A DNA stretch of 64,000 nt from NCBI RefSeq assembly GCF_013403875.1, contig NZ_JACBNX010000009.1:1-64000 (forward strand), given 5' to 3'. The stretch's first letter is position 1, and every line of letters begins with the position of its first letter. Positions 20,629 to 29,774 of the stretch are shown here, piece by piece. The position numbers and the translations under genes are program-made. Source of the stretch: Burkholderia guangdongensis (GTDB lineage: Bacteria > Pseudomonadota > Gammaproteobacteria > Burkholderiales > Burkholderiaceae). The notes under the pieces are model-generated. The model was given only the letters and a program-made list of their open reading frames with translations, did no database searches and was not told where the DNA came from.

Positions 20629-20661
20629 TCAGTACTCGCCGGGCCGCCCCAAGAGTACTGA
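20629..20661 (-). promoter_or_regulatory. Hairpin adjoining the mucD start codon
   Basis: TCAGTACTC (20629-20637) and GAGTACTGA (20653-20661) are perfect inverted repeats with a 15-nt loop. In the mucD mRNA the second arm ends one base before ATG, so the whole ribosome-binding region would lie in the loop and 3' arm. This position suits translational control or temperature sensing; the function is inferred. Confidence 0.55.
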
Positions 20662-20701
20662 CCGCCCCCTCGGGGGGCAGCGAACGAAGTGCGCGTGGGG
20701 G
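20661..20701. repeat. GC-rich palindromic intergenic element (CCGCCCCCTCGGGGGGC...GTGGGGG)
   Basis: Contains CCCCCTCGGGGGG and, 20 bp on, a GTGGGGG arm that can also pair with the C-run, giving alternative hairpins. From memory, similar CCCCCTCGGGGGGCAGCGA elements are dispersed between genes in many betaproteobacteria; I cannot confirm copy number from this window, where I see just one. Confidence 0.5.
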
Positions 20702-20725
20702 TTGTTTCATCGGGAGAAAAAAGCG

Positions 20726-21784
20726 TTACTTGGAAGCCTTGTATTCTATGGCAGACGCGAACTGCTGCAACGTCGCGGGCGGCACTTCGCCGAGCACCGT
20801 GATCCAGAAATCGCCGCGACGCTTCACGAGCACGTGCGTCGCGCCGGTGCTGCCCGCACCTTCCTTGCGCGTGCTCTTGTCGGCGGGCTCGACGAACACG
20901 GAGATCGTCGACAGGCCATCGGTGAACACCGCCTGATCGACCGGCACCGGCGGATCGCCGGGCTCGCGCGACGCCATCGGGCGCTGCACCTCGCGAATCT
21001 TCCGGAAGCCGGCGACGGCCGGCGTGATCTGCCAGCCCTCGGCCTCCATGTCGACCGGCGCGACAGGCGGCCGCACGACGGTCCAGCCGCCGAGGTTGCG
21101 CATGCCGGCCGAGATCGCGGCCTTGTCGCTCGTCGCCGCGCCGCCGATGCGGACCTGCGAGAACGCAATCTGCTCGAGCACGTGGTCGCCGTCGTCGAGC
21201 GTCTGCGAACGCAACAGCAGGCCGGTGTGCGCGTCGGCCCAGAGCTTGTACGCGAAGCGGTACGCGTCCTTCGGCACGAGCTCGACGACCTGCGCATCGA
21301 TCCCGGCGACGCGATCCTTGCCGAGCAGTTTCGCGTCGTAGACGGACATCACGCGCTCGCCCGACGCGCCGAGCAGCGCCGGGAACGAATCGCGGGCCTG
21401 CCGGCGCTCGACGACGCAAAGCTTGCGCTCGGGCACGAACGTATAGAGATCGTCGTTATGGCGCAGCAGCTTGCGCGGCTTGCCGTCGAGACTGTCGATC
21501 TGCTCGAACTCGCCGTCGCCGCGCGTCGCGTAATGGACGATCCGCGACGACTGGACGAACCCGCCGCGCTGATAGACGAACGTGCCTTCGTAACTCTGCT
21601 GCTGCGCCGCGAGCTGGATGCGGTCGAGCCAGTCGGCCGCGGCCCGGCGGCTCGCGACGGGATCGGCGGACTGTTGCGCGAAGGCTTGAGGAAGGTGAAC
21701 GGACAACAGTGCGGCTGCGCAAAGCAGAAAGGCCGGCAGCCGCTTCCATCCGGAGATGGAGTGATTCAACCGCAATGTCCGCAT
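20726..21784 (-). CDS. rseB: Sigma-E regulatory protein RseB (MucB)
   Basis: 352 residues with a signal peptide (…LPQAFAQ, ~residue 36). The mature protein has the two-domain MucB/RseB fold; the large domain resembles LolA/LppX and senses mislocalised lipoproteins or LPS, and the small C-terminal domain contacts periplasmic RseA. Conserved stretches include SYEGTFVYQRGG and DGDHVLEQIAFSQV. The start at 21784 is five bases after rseA. Confidence 0.94.
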   Translation of the reverse strand: MRTLRLNHSISGWKRLPAFLLCAAALLSVHLPQAFAQQSADPVASRRAAADWLDRIQLAAQQQSYEGTFVYQRGGFVQSSRIVHYATRGDGEFEQIDSLDGKPRKLLRHNDDLYTFVPERKLCVVERRQARDSFPALLGASGERVMSVYDAKLLGKDRVAGIDAQVVELVPKDAYRFAYKLWADAHTGLLLRSQTLDDGDHVLEQIAFSQVRIGGAATSDKAAISAGMRNLGGWTVVRPPVAPVDMEAEGWQITPAVAGFRKIREVQRPMASREPGDPPVPVDQAVFTDGLSTISVFVEPADKSTRKEGAGSTGATHVLVKRRGDFWITVLGEVPPATLQQFASAIEYKASK

Positions 21785-21789
21785 CGAGT

Positions 21790-22404
21790 TTATTGGCCTG
21801 GCGTCGTGGTCATGGCAGCACGGATCAGCGGCATCGAGCCCGTGACGACGGACTGCTGCGCGAACTGCTGGTGCGCTTCGAGATATTGATCGAGGCTGGC
21901 GTCGCGGATGATGTTCACATCCTGCGGCGACTGCGTGGCCGCGACGCGCTGCAGGCCGCCCGGCTGCGCGCCGGCCGACGCGATCTGCGTCGAGCCCGTC
22001 GACGCGACCTGCATCTGCGGCACGACGATCCACGTGAGCGTCGCGGCCGCCGCGGCCACCGCGAACGCCGGCACGACCTTGCGGCGCAGCGCGTTCAGCC
22101 GGCTCGCGACCGGATGCGACGCCGGCGCGAGCAGATGCGGCTCCGCCTCGAGCTGCACGGACACGCGCGTCATGAACGACGCGCTGAACGCGGGCGACAG
22201 CGTGAGCTCGTCCGAGCGCAGCGCGTCGCCGATCACGTGGTATTGGGCCCACGCCGCGCGATCCGCGCGGCCGAGCTCAGCCAGAAATTGCCCGTGATCG
22301 CCGTCGAACGCCTCGCCGTCGACCAGTGCGGAAAGGCGCTCGCCACGCGAGCTTGCCTGCGACTGCGGAGACTGCAGATTGACCGACCCCATGATGCTCC
22401 CCAT
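21790..22404 (-). CDS. rseA: Anti-sigma-E factor RseA
   Basis: 204 residues. A cytoplasmic N-terminal anti-sigma domain (ERLSALVDGEAFDGDHGQFLAEL...WAQYHVIGDALR) binds RpoE, one membrane segment follows (~residues 112-128, VVPAFAVAAAAATLTWIVV), and the periplasmic tail is sensed by RseB and cut by DegS under stress. Met1 (22404) and Met5 (22392) are both plausible starts. The gene is 79 bp after rpoE. Confidence 0.93.
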   Translation of the reverse strand: MGSIMGSVNLQSPQSQASSRGERLSALVDGEAFDGDHGQFLAELGRADRAAWAQYHVIGDALRSDELTLSPAFSASFMTRVSVQLEAEPHLLAPASHPVASRLNALRRKVVPAFAVAAAAATLTWIVVPQMQVASTGSTQIASAGAQPGGLQRVAATQSPQDVNIIRDASLDQYLEAHQQFAQQSVVTGSMPLIRAAMTTTPGQ

Positions 22405-22483
22405 CTTCGTACCCCGTCGTGAATCACGACTCTATCTTGACTAGACCCCATCCGGCCCGCGCCGCCCGCGGCGCTTACTCCGA

Positions 22484-23083
22484 CTACCAGCGCCGCCCTT
22501 CGGGCGTGTCGAGTAGCGGACGCAACTTTGCCGCGATTGCCTCGCGCGCCCGGAAAATCCGCGAGCGGACCGTCCCGATCGGGCAGCCCATCATTTCCGC
22601 GATTTCCTCGTAGCTCAGCCCCTCGATCTCGCGCAGCGTGATCGCCGTGCGCAGTTCCTCGGGTAAAACGGCCATTGCAGCGTTGACCGTTTCGGCAATC
22701 TGCTTGCTCATCAACATCGACTCGGGCGTGTTGATATCCCTTAGTTGGTCTGCGTCGGAGAAAGTTTCAGCCTCTTCCGCGTCCGCTTCGGTCGAGGTCG
22801 GCGCGCGGCGGCCCTGCGTCGCAAGGTAGTTCTTCGCCGTATTCACGGCAATCCGGTACAACCACGTGTAGAACGCGGACTCGCCGCGGAACTGCGGCAG
22901 CGCGCGATACGCCTTGATGAACGCGTCCTGGGCCACGTCCTCGACCTCCGCGGGGTCCCGCACGAGGCGCGAGATCAGCCGGATGATCTTGCGGTGGTAT
23001 TTGGAGACCAGGAGTTCGAACGCCGCCTTGTCGCCTTTCTGTACGCGTTCGACCAGAACCTGATCGATTTCTTTTTCACTCAC
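22484..23083 (-). CDS. rpoE: RNA polymerase sigma factor RpoE (sigma-E, AlgU type)
   Basis: 199 residues. Sigma region 2 (FELLVSKYHRKIIRLISRLV...AEDVAQDAFIKAYRALPQF type) is followed by region 4 helix-turn-helix (LREIEGLSYEEIAEMMGCPIGTVRSRI). It directs the extracytoplasmic stress response and is held by RseA encoded next. The start codon is GTG (23083) with only a weak AGG just upstream, so translation may be low. No good GAACTT-type sigma-E promoter is visible in the 115 bp upstream, but a perfect palindrome is. Confidence 0.97.
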   Translation of the reverse strand: MSEKEIDQVLVERVQKGDKAAFELLVSKYHRKIIRLISRLVRDPAEVEDVAQDAFIKAYRALPQFRGESAFYTWLYRIAVNTAKNYLATQGRRAPTSTEADAEEAETFSDADQLRDINTPESMLMSKQIAETVNAAMAVLPEELRTAITLREIEGLSYEEIAEMMGCPIGTVRSRIFRAREAIAAKLRPLLDTPEGRRW

Positions 23084-23149
23084 CTGACAAATCCGTTAAC
23101 TAGGGATACAACGCGGAACGCTATTGTAGCGCCCGCCCCCCTGGTCCCG

Positions 23150-23166
23150 GGTTACGATCCGTAACC
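23150..23166. promoter_or_regulatory. Perfect palindrome GGTTACG-N3-CGTAACC upstream of rpoE
   Basis: 7-bp arms around ATC, 67 bp upstream of the rpoE start codon and 33 bp after the preceding stop. It has no T-run, so it resembles an operator. A TACAAT hexamer (minus strand) lies between it and the start. Confidence 0.5.
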
Positions 23167-23198
23167 GCCCCTTCACCGTCGACTGCCGTCGGCTGCCG

Positions 23199-23645
23199 TC
23201 ACGCGCCGCGCGCGAGCACGGACAGCGCGCGAAACGCCGCCGCGTCGAGCGCGTCCGCCGGGATCAGCAGCCGCACCGGGCGCCGCCCGCGCGCGCCGAC
23301 CGACAGCACGAGCAGCAGACTGCTCCAGTGTACGCAGCCCGTCACGCCGCCGTGCGCGAGCATCCGGCCCGCGCGGCCGAATGCCGCAATCTGCCCGGAC
23401 GCGTCGACGCGCAACTCGGCCGGCATCCGCCGCGCGCATGCGCGCGACGCGGCGGCCGCCAGCAGCAGCGCCGCCGCGATCGCGCCACCCGCGCCCGGCA
23501 CGACGCCGGCACGCGGCGCAACGAACAGGTGGACCGCGCACGCGGCCGCGACGACGAAAACGGCGAGCGCCAAGCAAAGCGCGGCCGACGCGCGCAGCGT
23601 GAATCGCTGCGTGCGCGCGGCCGCGACGTCGAGAGGACTCGTCAA
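23199..23645 (-). CDS. Small membrane protein, YgfX/CptA-like
   Basis: 148 residues with two closely spaced membrane helices (~residues 19-42 and ~50-66), then a cytoplasmic beta-rich domain ending in RLLIPADALDAAAFRALSVLAR. That C-terminus recalls YgfX (DUF1434), whose partner SdhE is not encoded here. It is placed between fabF (11 bp away) and rpoE, so a membrane-state role is possible. The assignment is from pattern only. Confidence 0.55.
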   Translation of the reverse strand: MTSPLDVAAARTQRFTLRASAALCLALAVFVVAAACAVHLFVAPRAGVVPGAGGAIAAALLLAAAASRACARRMPAELRVDASGQIAAFGRAGRMLAHGGVTGCVHWSSLLLVLSVGARGRRPVRLLIPADALDAAAFRALSVLARGA

Positions 23646-23656
23646 GCGATCCTGCT

Positions 23657-24889
23657 TCAGGCGCGCTTGAAGACCAGCGTGCCGTTAGTCCCGCCAAAGC
23701 CGAAATTGTTCTTCACGGCTACGTCGATCTTCATATCCCGTGCGGTATTCGCGCAGTAGTCGAGATCGCACTCGGGATCCTGATTGAAGATGTTGATCGT
23801 CGGCGGCGACACCTGGTTGTGCAGCGCCAGCACCGTGAACACCGATTCGAGGCCGCCGGCGCCGCCCAGCAGGTGGCCCGTCATCGACTTCGTCGAGTTC
23901 ACGACGATCTTGCCCGCATGGCCGCCGAACGCGGCCTTGATCGCGTCGGTTTCGTTCTTGTCGCCGAGCGGCGTCGACGTGCCGTGCGCGTTCAGGTACT
24001 GCACCTGGTCCGCGTTGATGCCGGCGTCGCGCAGCGCGTTCGCCATGCAGCGGCGCGGGCCGTCCATGTTCGGCGCGGTCATGTGGTACGCGTCGCCGCT
24101 CATCCCGAAGCCCGCGACTTCCGCGTAGATCTTCGCGCCGCGCGCCTTCGCCGCCTCGTATTCCTCGAGCACCATCACGCCGGCGCCCTCGCCGAGCACG
24201 AAGCCGTCGCGGTCCTTGTCCCACGGGCGCGACGCGGTGGCCGGATCGTCGTTGCGCGTCGACAGCGCGCGCGCGGCCGCGAAGCCGCCGATGCCGAGCG
24301 GCGACACGGTCGACTCGGCGCCGCCCGCGATCATCACGTCCGCGTCGCCCGCCTGGATCAGGCGCGCGGCGAGGCCGATGCTGTGCAGGCCGGTCGTGCA
24401 GGCCGTGACCGCGGCGAGGTTCGGGCCTTTCAGGCCGAAAATGATGCTCAGGTGGCCGGAGATCATGTTGATGATCGAGCCCGGCACGAAGAACGGCGAG
24501 ATCCGGCGCGGGCCGCGATCGATGTAGGTCTGGTGCGTATCCTCGATCATCGGCAACCCGCCGATGCCGGAGCCGACCATCACGCCGATCCGCTCGGCGT
24601 TCTCGTCGGTCACCTCGAGGCCGCTGTCCTTCATCGCCTGCATGCCGGCGGCGATGCCGTAATGGATGAAGGTATCCATCTGGCGGGCGTCCTTCGCCGA
24701 GATGTAGTCCTCGACGTTGAAGCCCTTGACCTCGCCGGCGAAGTGCACGGCCAGGTTCGAATGGTCGAACTTCGTAACGGTGGCGATTCCGGACTGGCCG
24801 GCGACGAGATTGGCCCAGCCGTCGGCAAGATTATTGCCGACGGGCGAAATCAGCCCCATGCCAGTAACGACAACACGACGGCGGCTCAC
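23657..24889 (-). CDS. fabF: 3-oxoacyl-[ACP] synthase II (KAS II)
   Basis: A 410-residue condensing enzyme that elongates acyl-ACP with malonyl-ACP, including the palmitoleate-to-vaccenate step that sets membrane fluidity. Catalytic Cys164 in TACTTGLHS, with the two histidines in [11 protein letters not shown] and [12 protein letters not shown]. The GTG at 24889 is preferred because AGAGG stands 6-7 bp upstream and the family starts [11 protein letters not shown]; the frame is open 11 codons further. It follows acpP after a hairpin. Confidence 0.97.
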   Translation of the reverse strand: MSRRRVVVTGMGLISPVGNNLADGWANLVAGQSGIATVTKFDHSNLAVHFAGEVKGFNVEDYISAKDARQMDTFIHYGIAAGMQAMKDSGLEVTDENAERIGVMVGSGIGGLPMIEDTHQTYIDRGPRRISPFFVPGSIINMISGHLSIIFGLKGPNLAAVTACTTGLHSIGLAARLIQAGDADVMIAGGAESTVSPLGIGGFAAARALSTRNDDPATASRPWDKDRDGFVLGEGAGVMVLEEYEAAKARGAKIYAEVAGFGMSGDAYHMTAPNMDGPRRCMANALRDAGINADQVQYLNAHGTSTPLGDKNETDAIKAAFGGHAGKIVVNSTKSMTGHLLGGAGGLESVFTVLALHNQVSPPTINIFNQDPECDLDYCANTARDMKIDVAVKNNFGFGGTNGTLVFKRA

Positions 24890-24913
24890 GGTAACCTCTT
24901 TTCCTTTGGATGA

Positions 24914-24965
24914 CAAAAACAAAAGCCACAGCGGCCGCAGGAACCAGCCCTGCGAGCCCTGCGGC
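24914..24965 (-). terminator. Candidate terminator/attenuator between acpP and fabF
   Basis: On the minus strand GCCGCAGG (24958-24965) pairs with CCTGCGGC (24934-24941); the stem can be extended past a CG bulge, and CTTTTGTTTTTG follows at 24914-24926. It is downstream of acpP and upstream of fabF, so it may make ACP more abundant than KAS II. The distance from stem to T-run is longer than ideal. Confidence 0.5.
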
Positions 24966-25039
24966 TGTTGACCCGTCCGGCGCGAACGCCGACAGGATGG
25001 CGCGCCAAGCGCAGCCTACGCGGCAACGGCCGAGCGCGC

Positions 25040-25279
25040 TTACGCCTTGACGTTCGCGCGGGCGTAGTCGATCGCCTGCTGAACCGTCGTGATCTTCTCC
25101 GCTTCTTCGTCCGGAATTTCCATGCCGAACTCGTCTTCGAGGGCCATCACCAGCTCGACCGTATCGAGCGAGTCGGCGCCCAGGTCGTTCACGAACGAGG
25201 CTTCGTTCTTGATCTCGCCTTCGGCGACGCCCAGTTGCTCGGCGACGATCTTTTTGACGCGTTGTTCGATGTTGTCCAT
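25040..25279 (-). CDS. acpP: Acyl carrier protein
   Basis: A 79-residue acidic four-helix protein that carries growing acyl chains. The phosphopantetheine serine is S37 in GADSLDTVE; the arm is added by AcpS, encoded at the far end of the same block. Full length with standard sequence. It lies 151 bp after fabG, a gap large enough for its own promoter, as is usual for highly expressed acpP. Confidence 0.99.
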   Translation of the reverse strand: MDNIEQRVKKIVAEQLGVAEGEIKNEASFVNDLGADSLDTVELVMALEDEFGMEIPDEEAEKITTVQQAIDYARANVKA

Positions 25280-25430
25280 TACCCCTCCGAGGGAAAGTTC
25301 GAGTTCAAATTTACAAGTGCGCGCATTTTATCAGGGTTTGGAGCCGCTCAAAACGCACGTTGGCCTGACGGTCAGTCAAGCGCCGGCACCCTTTCGCGCA
25401 GTGCACGGCGCGGATGGTAAACGAAATTCG

Positions 25431-26180
25431 TTACGACATGTACATGCCGCCGTTCACGTGCAGCGTCGTGCCCGTGATATAGCCGGCCTGCGGCGACGCG
25501 AGGAACGCGACCGCGTGCGCGATATCCTCCGGGCTGCCGAGGCGGCCGAGCGGGATCTGCGTCTTCAGCGCGGTCTGCTGGTCTTCGGGCAGGCCCTTCG
25601 TCATGTCGGTGTCGATGAAGCCCGGCGCGACGCAGTTGACGGTGATCCCGCGGCTGCCGATCTCGCGCGCGAGCGCGCGCGTCATGCCCGCGACGCCGGC
25701 CTTCGCGGCCGCGTAGTTCGCCTGCCCCGGGTTGCCGGCCGAGCCGACCACCGACGTGATGTTGATGATGCGGCCGCCGCGCGCCTTCATCATCGGGCGC
25801 AGCACCGCGCGCGACAGGCGGAACACCGACTTGAGGTTCGTGTCGATCACCGCGTCCCAGTCCTCGTCCTTCATCCGCATCGCGAGCTGGTCCTGCGTGA
25901 TGCCCGCGTTGTTCACGAGCACGTTCAGGCCACCGAACTCCTTCACGGTCGCGTCGATCAGCGCCTCGGCCGCCGTCGCGTCGTTCACGTTCAGCACCGC
26001 GCCGCGGCCCGTCGCGCCCGCTTCCGCGAACGCCGCGGTGATCGCGGCAGCGCCCGCTTCGCTCGTCGCGGTGCCGATCACCGTCGCGCCCCGGCGCGCG
26101 AGCTCGAGCGCGATCGCCCGGCCGATGCCGCGCGACGCGCCGGTCACGATCGCAACCTGTTTGTCGAGAATCTTTTCCAT
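25431..26180 (-). CDS. fabG: 3-oxoacyl-[ACP] reductase
   Basis: A 249-residue short-chain dehydrogenase that reduces beta-ketoacyl-ACP with NADPH. Cofactor motif TGASRGIG (13-20), NNAG (90-93), catalytic S143, Y156 and K160 (ITSVVGSAGNPGQANYAAAK). The ATG at 26180 is the family start (MEKILDKQVAIVTG); the frame is open further upstream over the fabD end but is not conserved in type. It lies between fabD and acpP. Confidence 0.98.
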   Translation of the reverse strand: MEKILDKQVAIVTGASRGIGRAIALELARRGATVIGTATSEAGAAAITAAFAEAGATGRGAVLNVNDATAAEALIDATVKEFGGLNVLVNNAGITQDQLAMRMKDEDWDAVIDTNLKSVFRLSRAVLRPMMKARGGRIINITSVVGSAGNPGQANYAAAKAGVAGMTRALAREIGSRGITVNCVAPGFIDTDMTKGLPEDQQTALKTQIPLGRLGSPEDIAHAVAFLASPQAGYITGTTLHVNGGMYMS

Positions 26181-26245
26181 GAAATGTCCGTCTGTCTGGG
26201 AATGCGCCGCCTCATGCGCGTGCGCATGTGTGCGCATGTGTGTGA

Positions 26246-27187
26246 TTAAGCGGCGACGAGCTTGAGCGCTTCGTCGAGCGACGCCGGATCGAACACCGAC
26301 GCGCCCGTGAGGCTGCCGTCGATGCGCTTCGTCAGGCCCGCGAGCACCTTGCCCGGCCCGCATTCGATCACGTGCGTGACGCCCGTGCCGGCGATGTGCT
26401 GCACGCACTCGACCCAGCGCACCGGGCCCGCGGCCTGACGCACGAGCGCGTCCTTGATCGCGGCCGCATCGCTCACCACCGCGACGTCGATGTTGTTCAC
26501 GACCGGAATCGCCGGCGCCTTCACGTCGACGTTCGCGAGATAGTCGCGCAGTTGATCGGACGCCGGCTTCAGCAGCGACGAGTGGAACGGCGCCGACACC
26601 GGCAGCGGCAGCGCGCGCTTCGCGCCCTTCGCTTTCGCGATCTCGCACGCCTTCTCGACGGCCGCCTTACTGCCCGCGATCACGACCTGCGCGGGCGCGT
26701 TGAAATTCACCGCCTCGACGACGCCCGCTTCCGTGGCTGCGGCGGCCTCCACGCACACCGCGCGGACCGTGTCGTCGTCGAGCCCGAGGATCGCGGCCAT
26801 CCCGCCCTGACCGACCGGCACCGCGGTCTGCATCGCCTGCGCGCGAAAGCGCACGAGCGGCACCGCGTCGCGGAACGCGAGCGCGCCAGCCGCGACGAGC
26901 GCCGTGTATTCGCCGAGGCTGTGGCCCGCGACGATCGACGGCGCCGGGCCGCCCGCCTGCTGCCACGCGCGATAGCACGCGTACGCGGCCGTCAGCATCA
27001 CCGGCTGGGTATTCGTCGTCAGATTCAGCTCTTCGGCCGGGCCTTCGGCGATCAGCTTGCCGAGATCCTGGTTCAGCGCGTCGGACGCTTCCTGCAGGGT
27101 TTCGCGCACGACGGCCAGATCGGCGAACGCGTTCAGCATGCCGACCGACTGGGAGCCCTGCCCAGGAAACACGAATGCAAATTTCAT
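26246..27187 (-). CDS. fabD: Malonyl-CoA:ACP transacylase
   Basis: A 313-residue enzyme that loads malonate on ACP. The N-terminal FVFPGQGSQ motif, nucleophile S90 in AGHSLGEYTAL and the active-site histidine in VSAPFHSSLL are visible. The start at 27187 is fixed by MKFAFVFPGQGSQ. It is 80 bp downstream of fabH in the fabHDG-acpP-fabF cluster. Confidence 0.98.
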   Translation of the reverse strand: MKFAFVFPGQGSQSVGMLNAFADLAVVRETLQEASDALNQDLGKLIAEGPAEELNLTTNTQPVMLTAAYACYRAWQQAGGPAPSIVAGHSLGEYTALVAAGALAFRDAVPLVRFRAQAMQTAVPVGQGGMAAILGLDDDTVRAVCVEAAAATEAGVVEAVNFNAPAQVVIAGSKAAVEKACEIAKAKGAKRALPLPVSAPFHSSLLKPASDQLRDYLANVDVKAPAIPVVNNIDVAVVSDAAAIKDALVRQAAGPVRWVECVQHIAGTGVTHVIECGPGKVLAGLTKRIDGSLTGASVFDPASLDEALKLVAA

Positions 27188-27267
27188 ATCGTCCCCAATT
27201 GAAGATTCGGACGGCGCGCGCGAACGGCGCGCCGGATGGGAGCACGCGCGGCAGTCGCGCTCGCGGA

Positions 27268-28257
27268 TCAGTAGCGGAAGACCGATGCGCCCCAGGTGAA
27301 GCCGCCGCCGACGCCTTCGATCAGCACGTGCTGGCCGCGCTGGATGCGGCCGTCGCGCACCGCGACGTCGAGCGCGAGCGGGATCGACGCGGCGGACGTG
27401 TTGCCGTGCTCGCCGACCGTCATCACCATGCGCTCCTGCGGCAGCCCGAGCTTCTTGCACGTGCTCGTCATGATGCGGATGTTCGCCTGGTGCGGGATCA
27501 GCCAGTCGACCTGCTCGGGCGCGAGGCCCGCCTTCGCGAGCGCTTCGACCGCGACTTTCTCGAGCACGTTGACCGCGAGCTTGAACACGGCCTGGCCGTC
27601 CATCTGCAGGAACGCGCTGCCGGCGACCACGCCGGCGTTCACGTTGCCCGGCGTGCAGAGGATGTGCGAGTAGCTGCCGTCCGCGTGCAGCGCGCTGCCG
27701 AGCACGCCCGGCTCTTCCGACGCGGACAGGATCACCGCGCCCGCGCCGTCACCGAACAGCACGCAGGTCGTGCGGTCCTTGAAGTCGAGGATGCGGGAGA
27801 ACGTCTCCGCGCCGATCACGAGCGCGGTGCGGTGCTGGCCGCCGCGGATGAAGCTGTCGGCCATCGCCACCGCGTACGCGAAGCCGGAACAGACGGCCTG
27901 CACGTCGAACGCCGCGCCGCCGTTCTTGATGCCGAGCTTGCTCTGCACCAGGCACGCGGTGCTCGGGAACACGAAATCGGGGGTCGACGTCGCGACGATG
28001 ATCAGGTCGATCGACTGCGGATCGATGTCGGCCGCGGCGATCGCGCGCTGCGCGGCTTCGTGGGCGAGGTCGCTCGTCGTGACGTCGGGCGCCGCGAAGT
28101 GGCGCGCATGGATGCCGGTGCGCGCGACGATCCACTCGTCGCTCGTCTCGACACCGTCCTTCGCGAGACGATCGGCCAGTTGCTGGTTCGTGACGCGGTC
28201 GGGCGGCAGGTAGCTGCCCGTGCCGAGCACGCGGGAATAGAGAGTCGATTGGGCCAT
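27268..28257 (-). CDS. fabH: 3-oxoacyl-[ACP] synthase III (KAS III)
   Basis: A 329-residue initiating condensing enzyme: acetyl-CoA plus malonyl-ACP. The Cys-His-Asn triad is C123 ([10 protein letters not shown]), His in [10 protein letters not shown] and Asn in [12 protein letters not shown]. It starts immediately at the plsX stop with no gap, so the two are translationally linked. Confidence 0.98.
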   Translation of the reverse strand: MAQSTLYSRVLGTGSYLPPDRVTNQQLADRLAKDGVETSDEWIVARTGIHARHFAAPDVTTSDLAHEAAQRAIAAADIDPQSIDLIIVATSTPDFVFPSTACLVQSKLGIKNGGAAFDVQAVCSGFAYAVAMADSFIRGGQHRTALVIGAETFSRILDFKDRTTCVLFGDGAGAVILSASEEPGVLGSALHADGSYSHILCTPGNVNAGVVAGSAFLQMDGQAVFKLAVNVLEKVAVEALAKAGLAPEQVDWLIPHQANIRIMTSTCKKLGLPQERMVMTVGEHGNTSAASIPLALDVAVRDGRIQRGQHVLIEGVGGGFTWGASVFRY

Positions 28258-29361
28258 TTATGCTTTAGAGGATAGCGCACCTGAGGGCTCGGCGGGCTGG
28301 CCGGCGGCCGGGCTCGCCTGCCCCGCTCCGCCCGCGTCGTGCCCGTCTCCGAGCGGCGCCGCGTTGTCCGCCATCGCACGGGCGAGGCGCTCCAGCACGC
28401 CGTTTTTGACGGCATCATACCCGCGTTTGATCGCCCACTCAAACGCGTACGCGTCGGCCGAGCCGTGGCTCTTGATCACGAGGCCCTTGAGCCCGAGCAG
28501 CGCCGCGCCATTGTACTGGCGGTGGTCGACGCGCTTCTTGAAGCGCAGCAGCACCGGCAGCGCGAGAAACGCCATCAGCTTCGACATCAGCGAACGGCCG
28601 AACTCCTCGCGGATGATGTTCGACAGCATCTGCGCGAGCCCTTCGGACGTCTTCAGCGCGACGTTGCCGACGAAGCCGTCGCAGACGATCACGTCGACGG
28701 TGCCCTTGTAGATGTCGTCGCCCTCGACGTTGCCGCGGAAATTGAGCGTGCTCGCGCGCAGCAGCTCGCCCGCGCGCTTGATCGTGTCGTTGCCCTTGAT
28801 GACCTCTTCGCCGATGTTGAGCAGGCCGATCGTCGGCCGCTCCTTGCCCTCGAGCGCCGCGACGAGCGCGTGGCCCATCTCCGCGAACTGCAGCAGGTGC
28901 TGCGGCTCGCAATCGACGTTCGCGCCGAGGTCGAGCATCATCGTGTAGCCGACCGGGTTCGGCAGCGCGAACGCGATCGCCGGCCGCTCGATGCCGGGCA
29001 GCGTCTTCAGCACGTAGCGGGACACGGCCATCAGCGCGCCGGTGTTGCCGGCGGAGATGCAGGCCTGGGCCTGGCCGTCCTTCACCTGATTGAGGGCGAC
29101 GCGCATCGAAGAATCCTTCTTCTTGCGCAGCGCCACTTCGACGGGGTCGTCCATCGCCACGACCTCGGTGGCGGGCACGATGATCAGCGCCGATTCGTCG
29201 AGCGCCTTGCACTTCTTCAGCTGCGCGCGGATCGCGTCTTCGATGCCGACGAGCATCAACTGCGCATCGGGATGCGCGCGGACGAACTTGACTGCCGCGG
29301 GAACGGTCACGGACGGGCCGTGGTCGCCTCCCATGCAATCGATTGTGAGCTTTACGGTCAT
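28258..29361 (-). CDS. plsX: Phosphate acyltransferase PlsX
   Basis: A 367-residue enzyme converting acyl-ACP to acyl-phosphate for glycerol-3-phosphate acylation. Starts [20 protein letters not shown] and includes the conserved GNTGALM and DGFVGN blocks. The last ~40 residues ([24 protein letters not shown]) are a low-complexity tail beyond the family core. It is separated from rpmF by 137 bp containing an intrinsic terminator. Confidence 0.97.
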   Translation of the reverse strand: MTVKLTIDCMGGDHGPSVTVPAAVKFVRAHPDAQLMLVGIEDAIRAQLKKCKALDESALIIVPATEVVAMDDPVEVALRKKKDSSMRVALNQVKDGQAQACISAGNTGALMAVSRYVLKTLPGIERPAIAFALPNPVGYTMMLDLGANVDCEPQHLLQFAEMGHALVAALEGKERPTIGLLNIGEEVIKGNDTIKRAGELLRASTLNFRGNVEGDDIYKGTVDVIVCDGFVGNVALKTSEGLAQMLSNIIREEFGRSLMSKLMAFLALPVLLRFKKRVDHRQYNGAALLGLKGLVIKSHGSADAYAFEWAIKRGYDAVKNGVLERLARAMADNAAPLGDGHDAGGAGQASPAAGQPAEPSGALSSKA

Positions 29362-29384
29362 GGAATGCGACGAATTTCAGGCAC

Positions 29385-29408
29385 AAAAAAGCGGCAGTTG
29401 AATGCCGC
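29385..29408 (-). terminator. Intrinsic terminator between rpmF and plsX
   Basis: On the minus strand GCGGCA-TTCAAC-TGCCGC is followed by TTTTTT (plus-strand A6 at 29385-29390). It lies 91 bp past the rpmF stop and 24 bp before the plsX start, so plsX-fab transcription depends on read-through or on a promoter further downstream. Confidence 0.8.
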
Positions 29409-29498
29409 CTTTTCGTTGAGCCAGGAAAGTGTCAAGCGAACCGGTTGTCACGCGGCGAGCCATCTGGCAACGCAGACGCAGCACGCGTGACGAGACGC

Positions 29499-29678
29499 TT
29501 AGTCGTTCTTCGTCTTGACGACTTTCTTGCCGCGATAGTAGCCGTTCGGGCTGATGTGGTGACGCAGGTGCACTTCACCCGTGCTCGGCTCGACCGCGAT
29601 CGGTGCTGCCGACAGGAAATCGTGCGAACGGTGATTGCCGCGCTTCGACGGCGACTTCTTGTTTTGCTGAACTGCCAT
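29499..29678 (-). CDS. rpmF: 50S ribosomal protein L32
   Basis: A 59-residue basic protein ([18 protein letters not shown]...) of the large ribosomal subunit. The strong ribosome site AGGAGTGAG precedes ATG 29678. The two CxxC pairs of zinc-binding L32 proteins are absent, so this is the zinc-independent form. It stands between yceD and plsX, the standard proteobacterial order. Confidence 0.97.
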   Translation of the reverse strand: MAVQQNKKSPSKRGNHRSHDFLSAAPIAVEPSTGEVHLRHHISPNGYYRGKKVVKTKND

Positions 29679-29774
29679 GACTCACTCCTAAAAATTTTCC
29701 GGATTCTAACACAGCCCGATCCGGCGCTTAACTACCCTGGCCCACGGCCGTTACGCCTTCCCGCGCCTGCTCAC

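Noticed and set aside
23084..23198. Sigma-E autoregulatory promoter in front of rpoE
   Set aside because: I looked for GAACTT-N16/17-TCTGA and found no acceptable match. Only a TACAAT hexamer and a palindrome are present.
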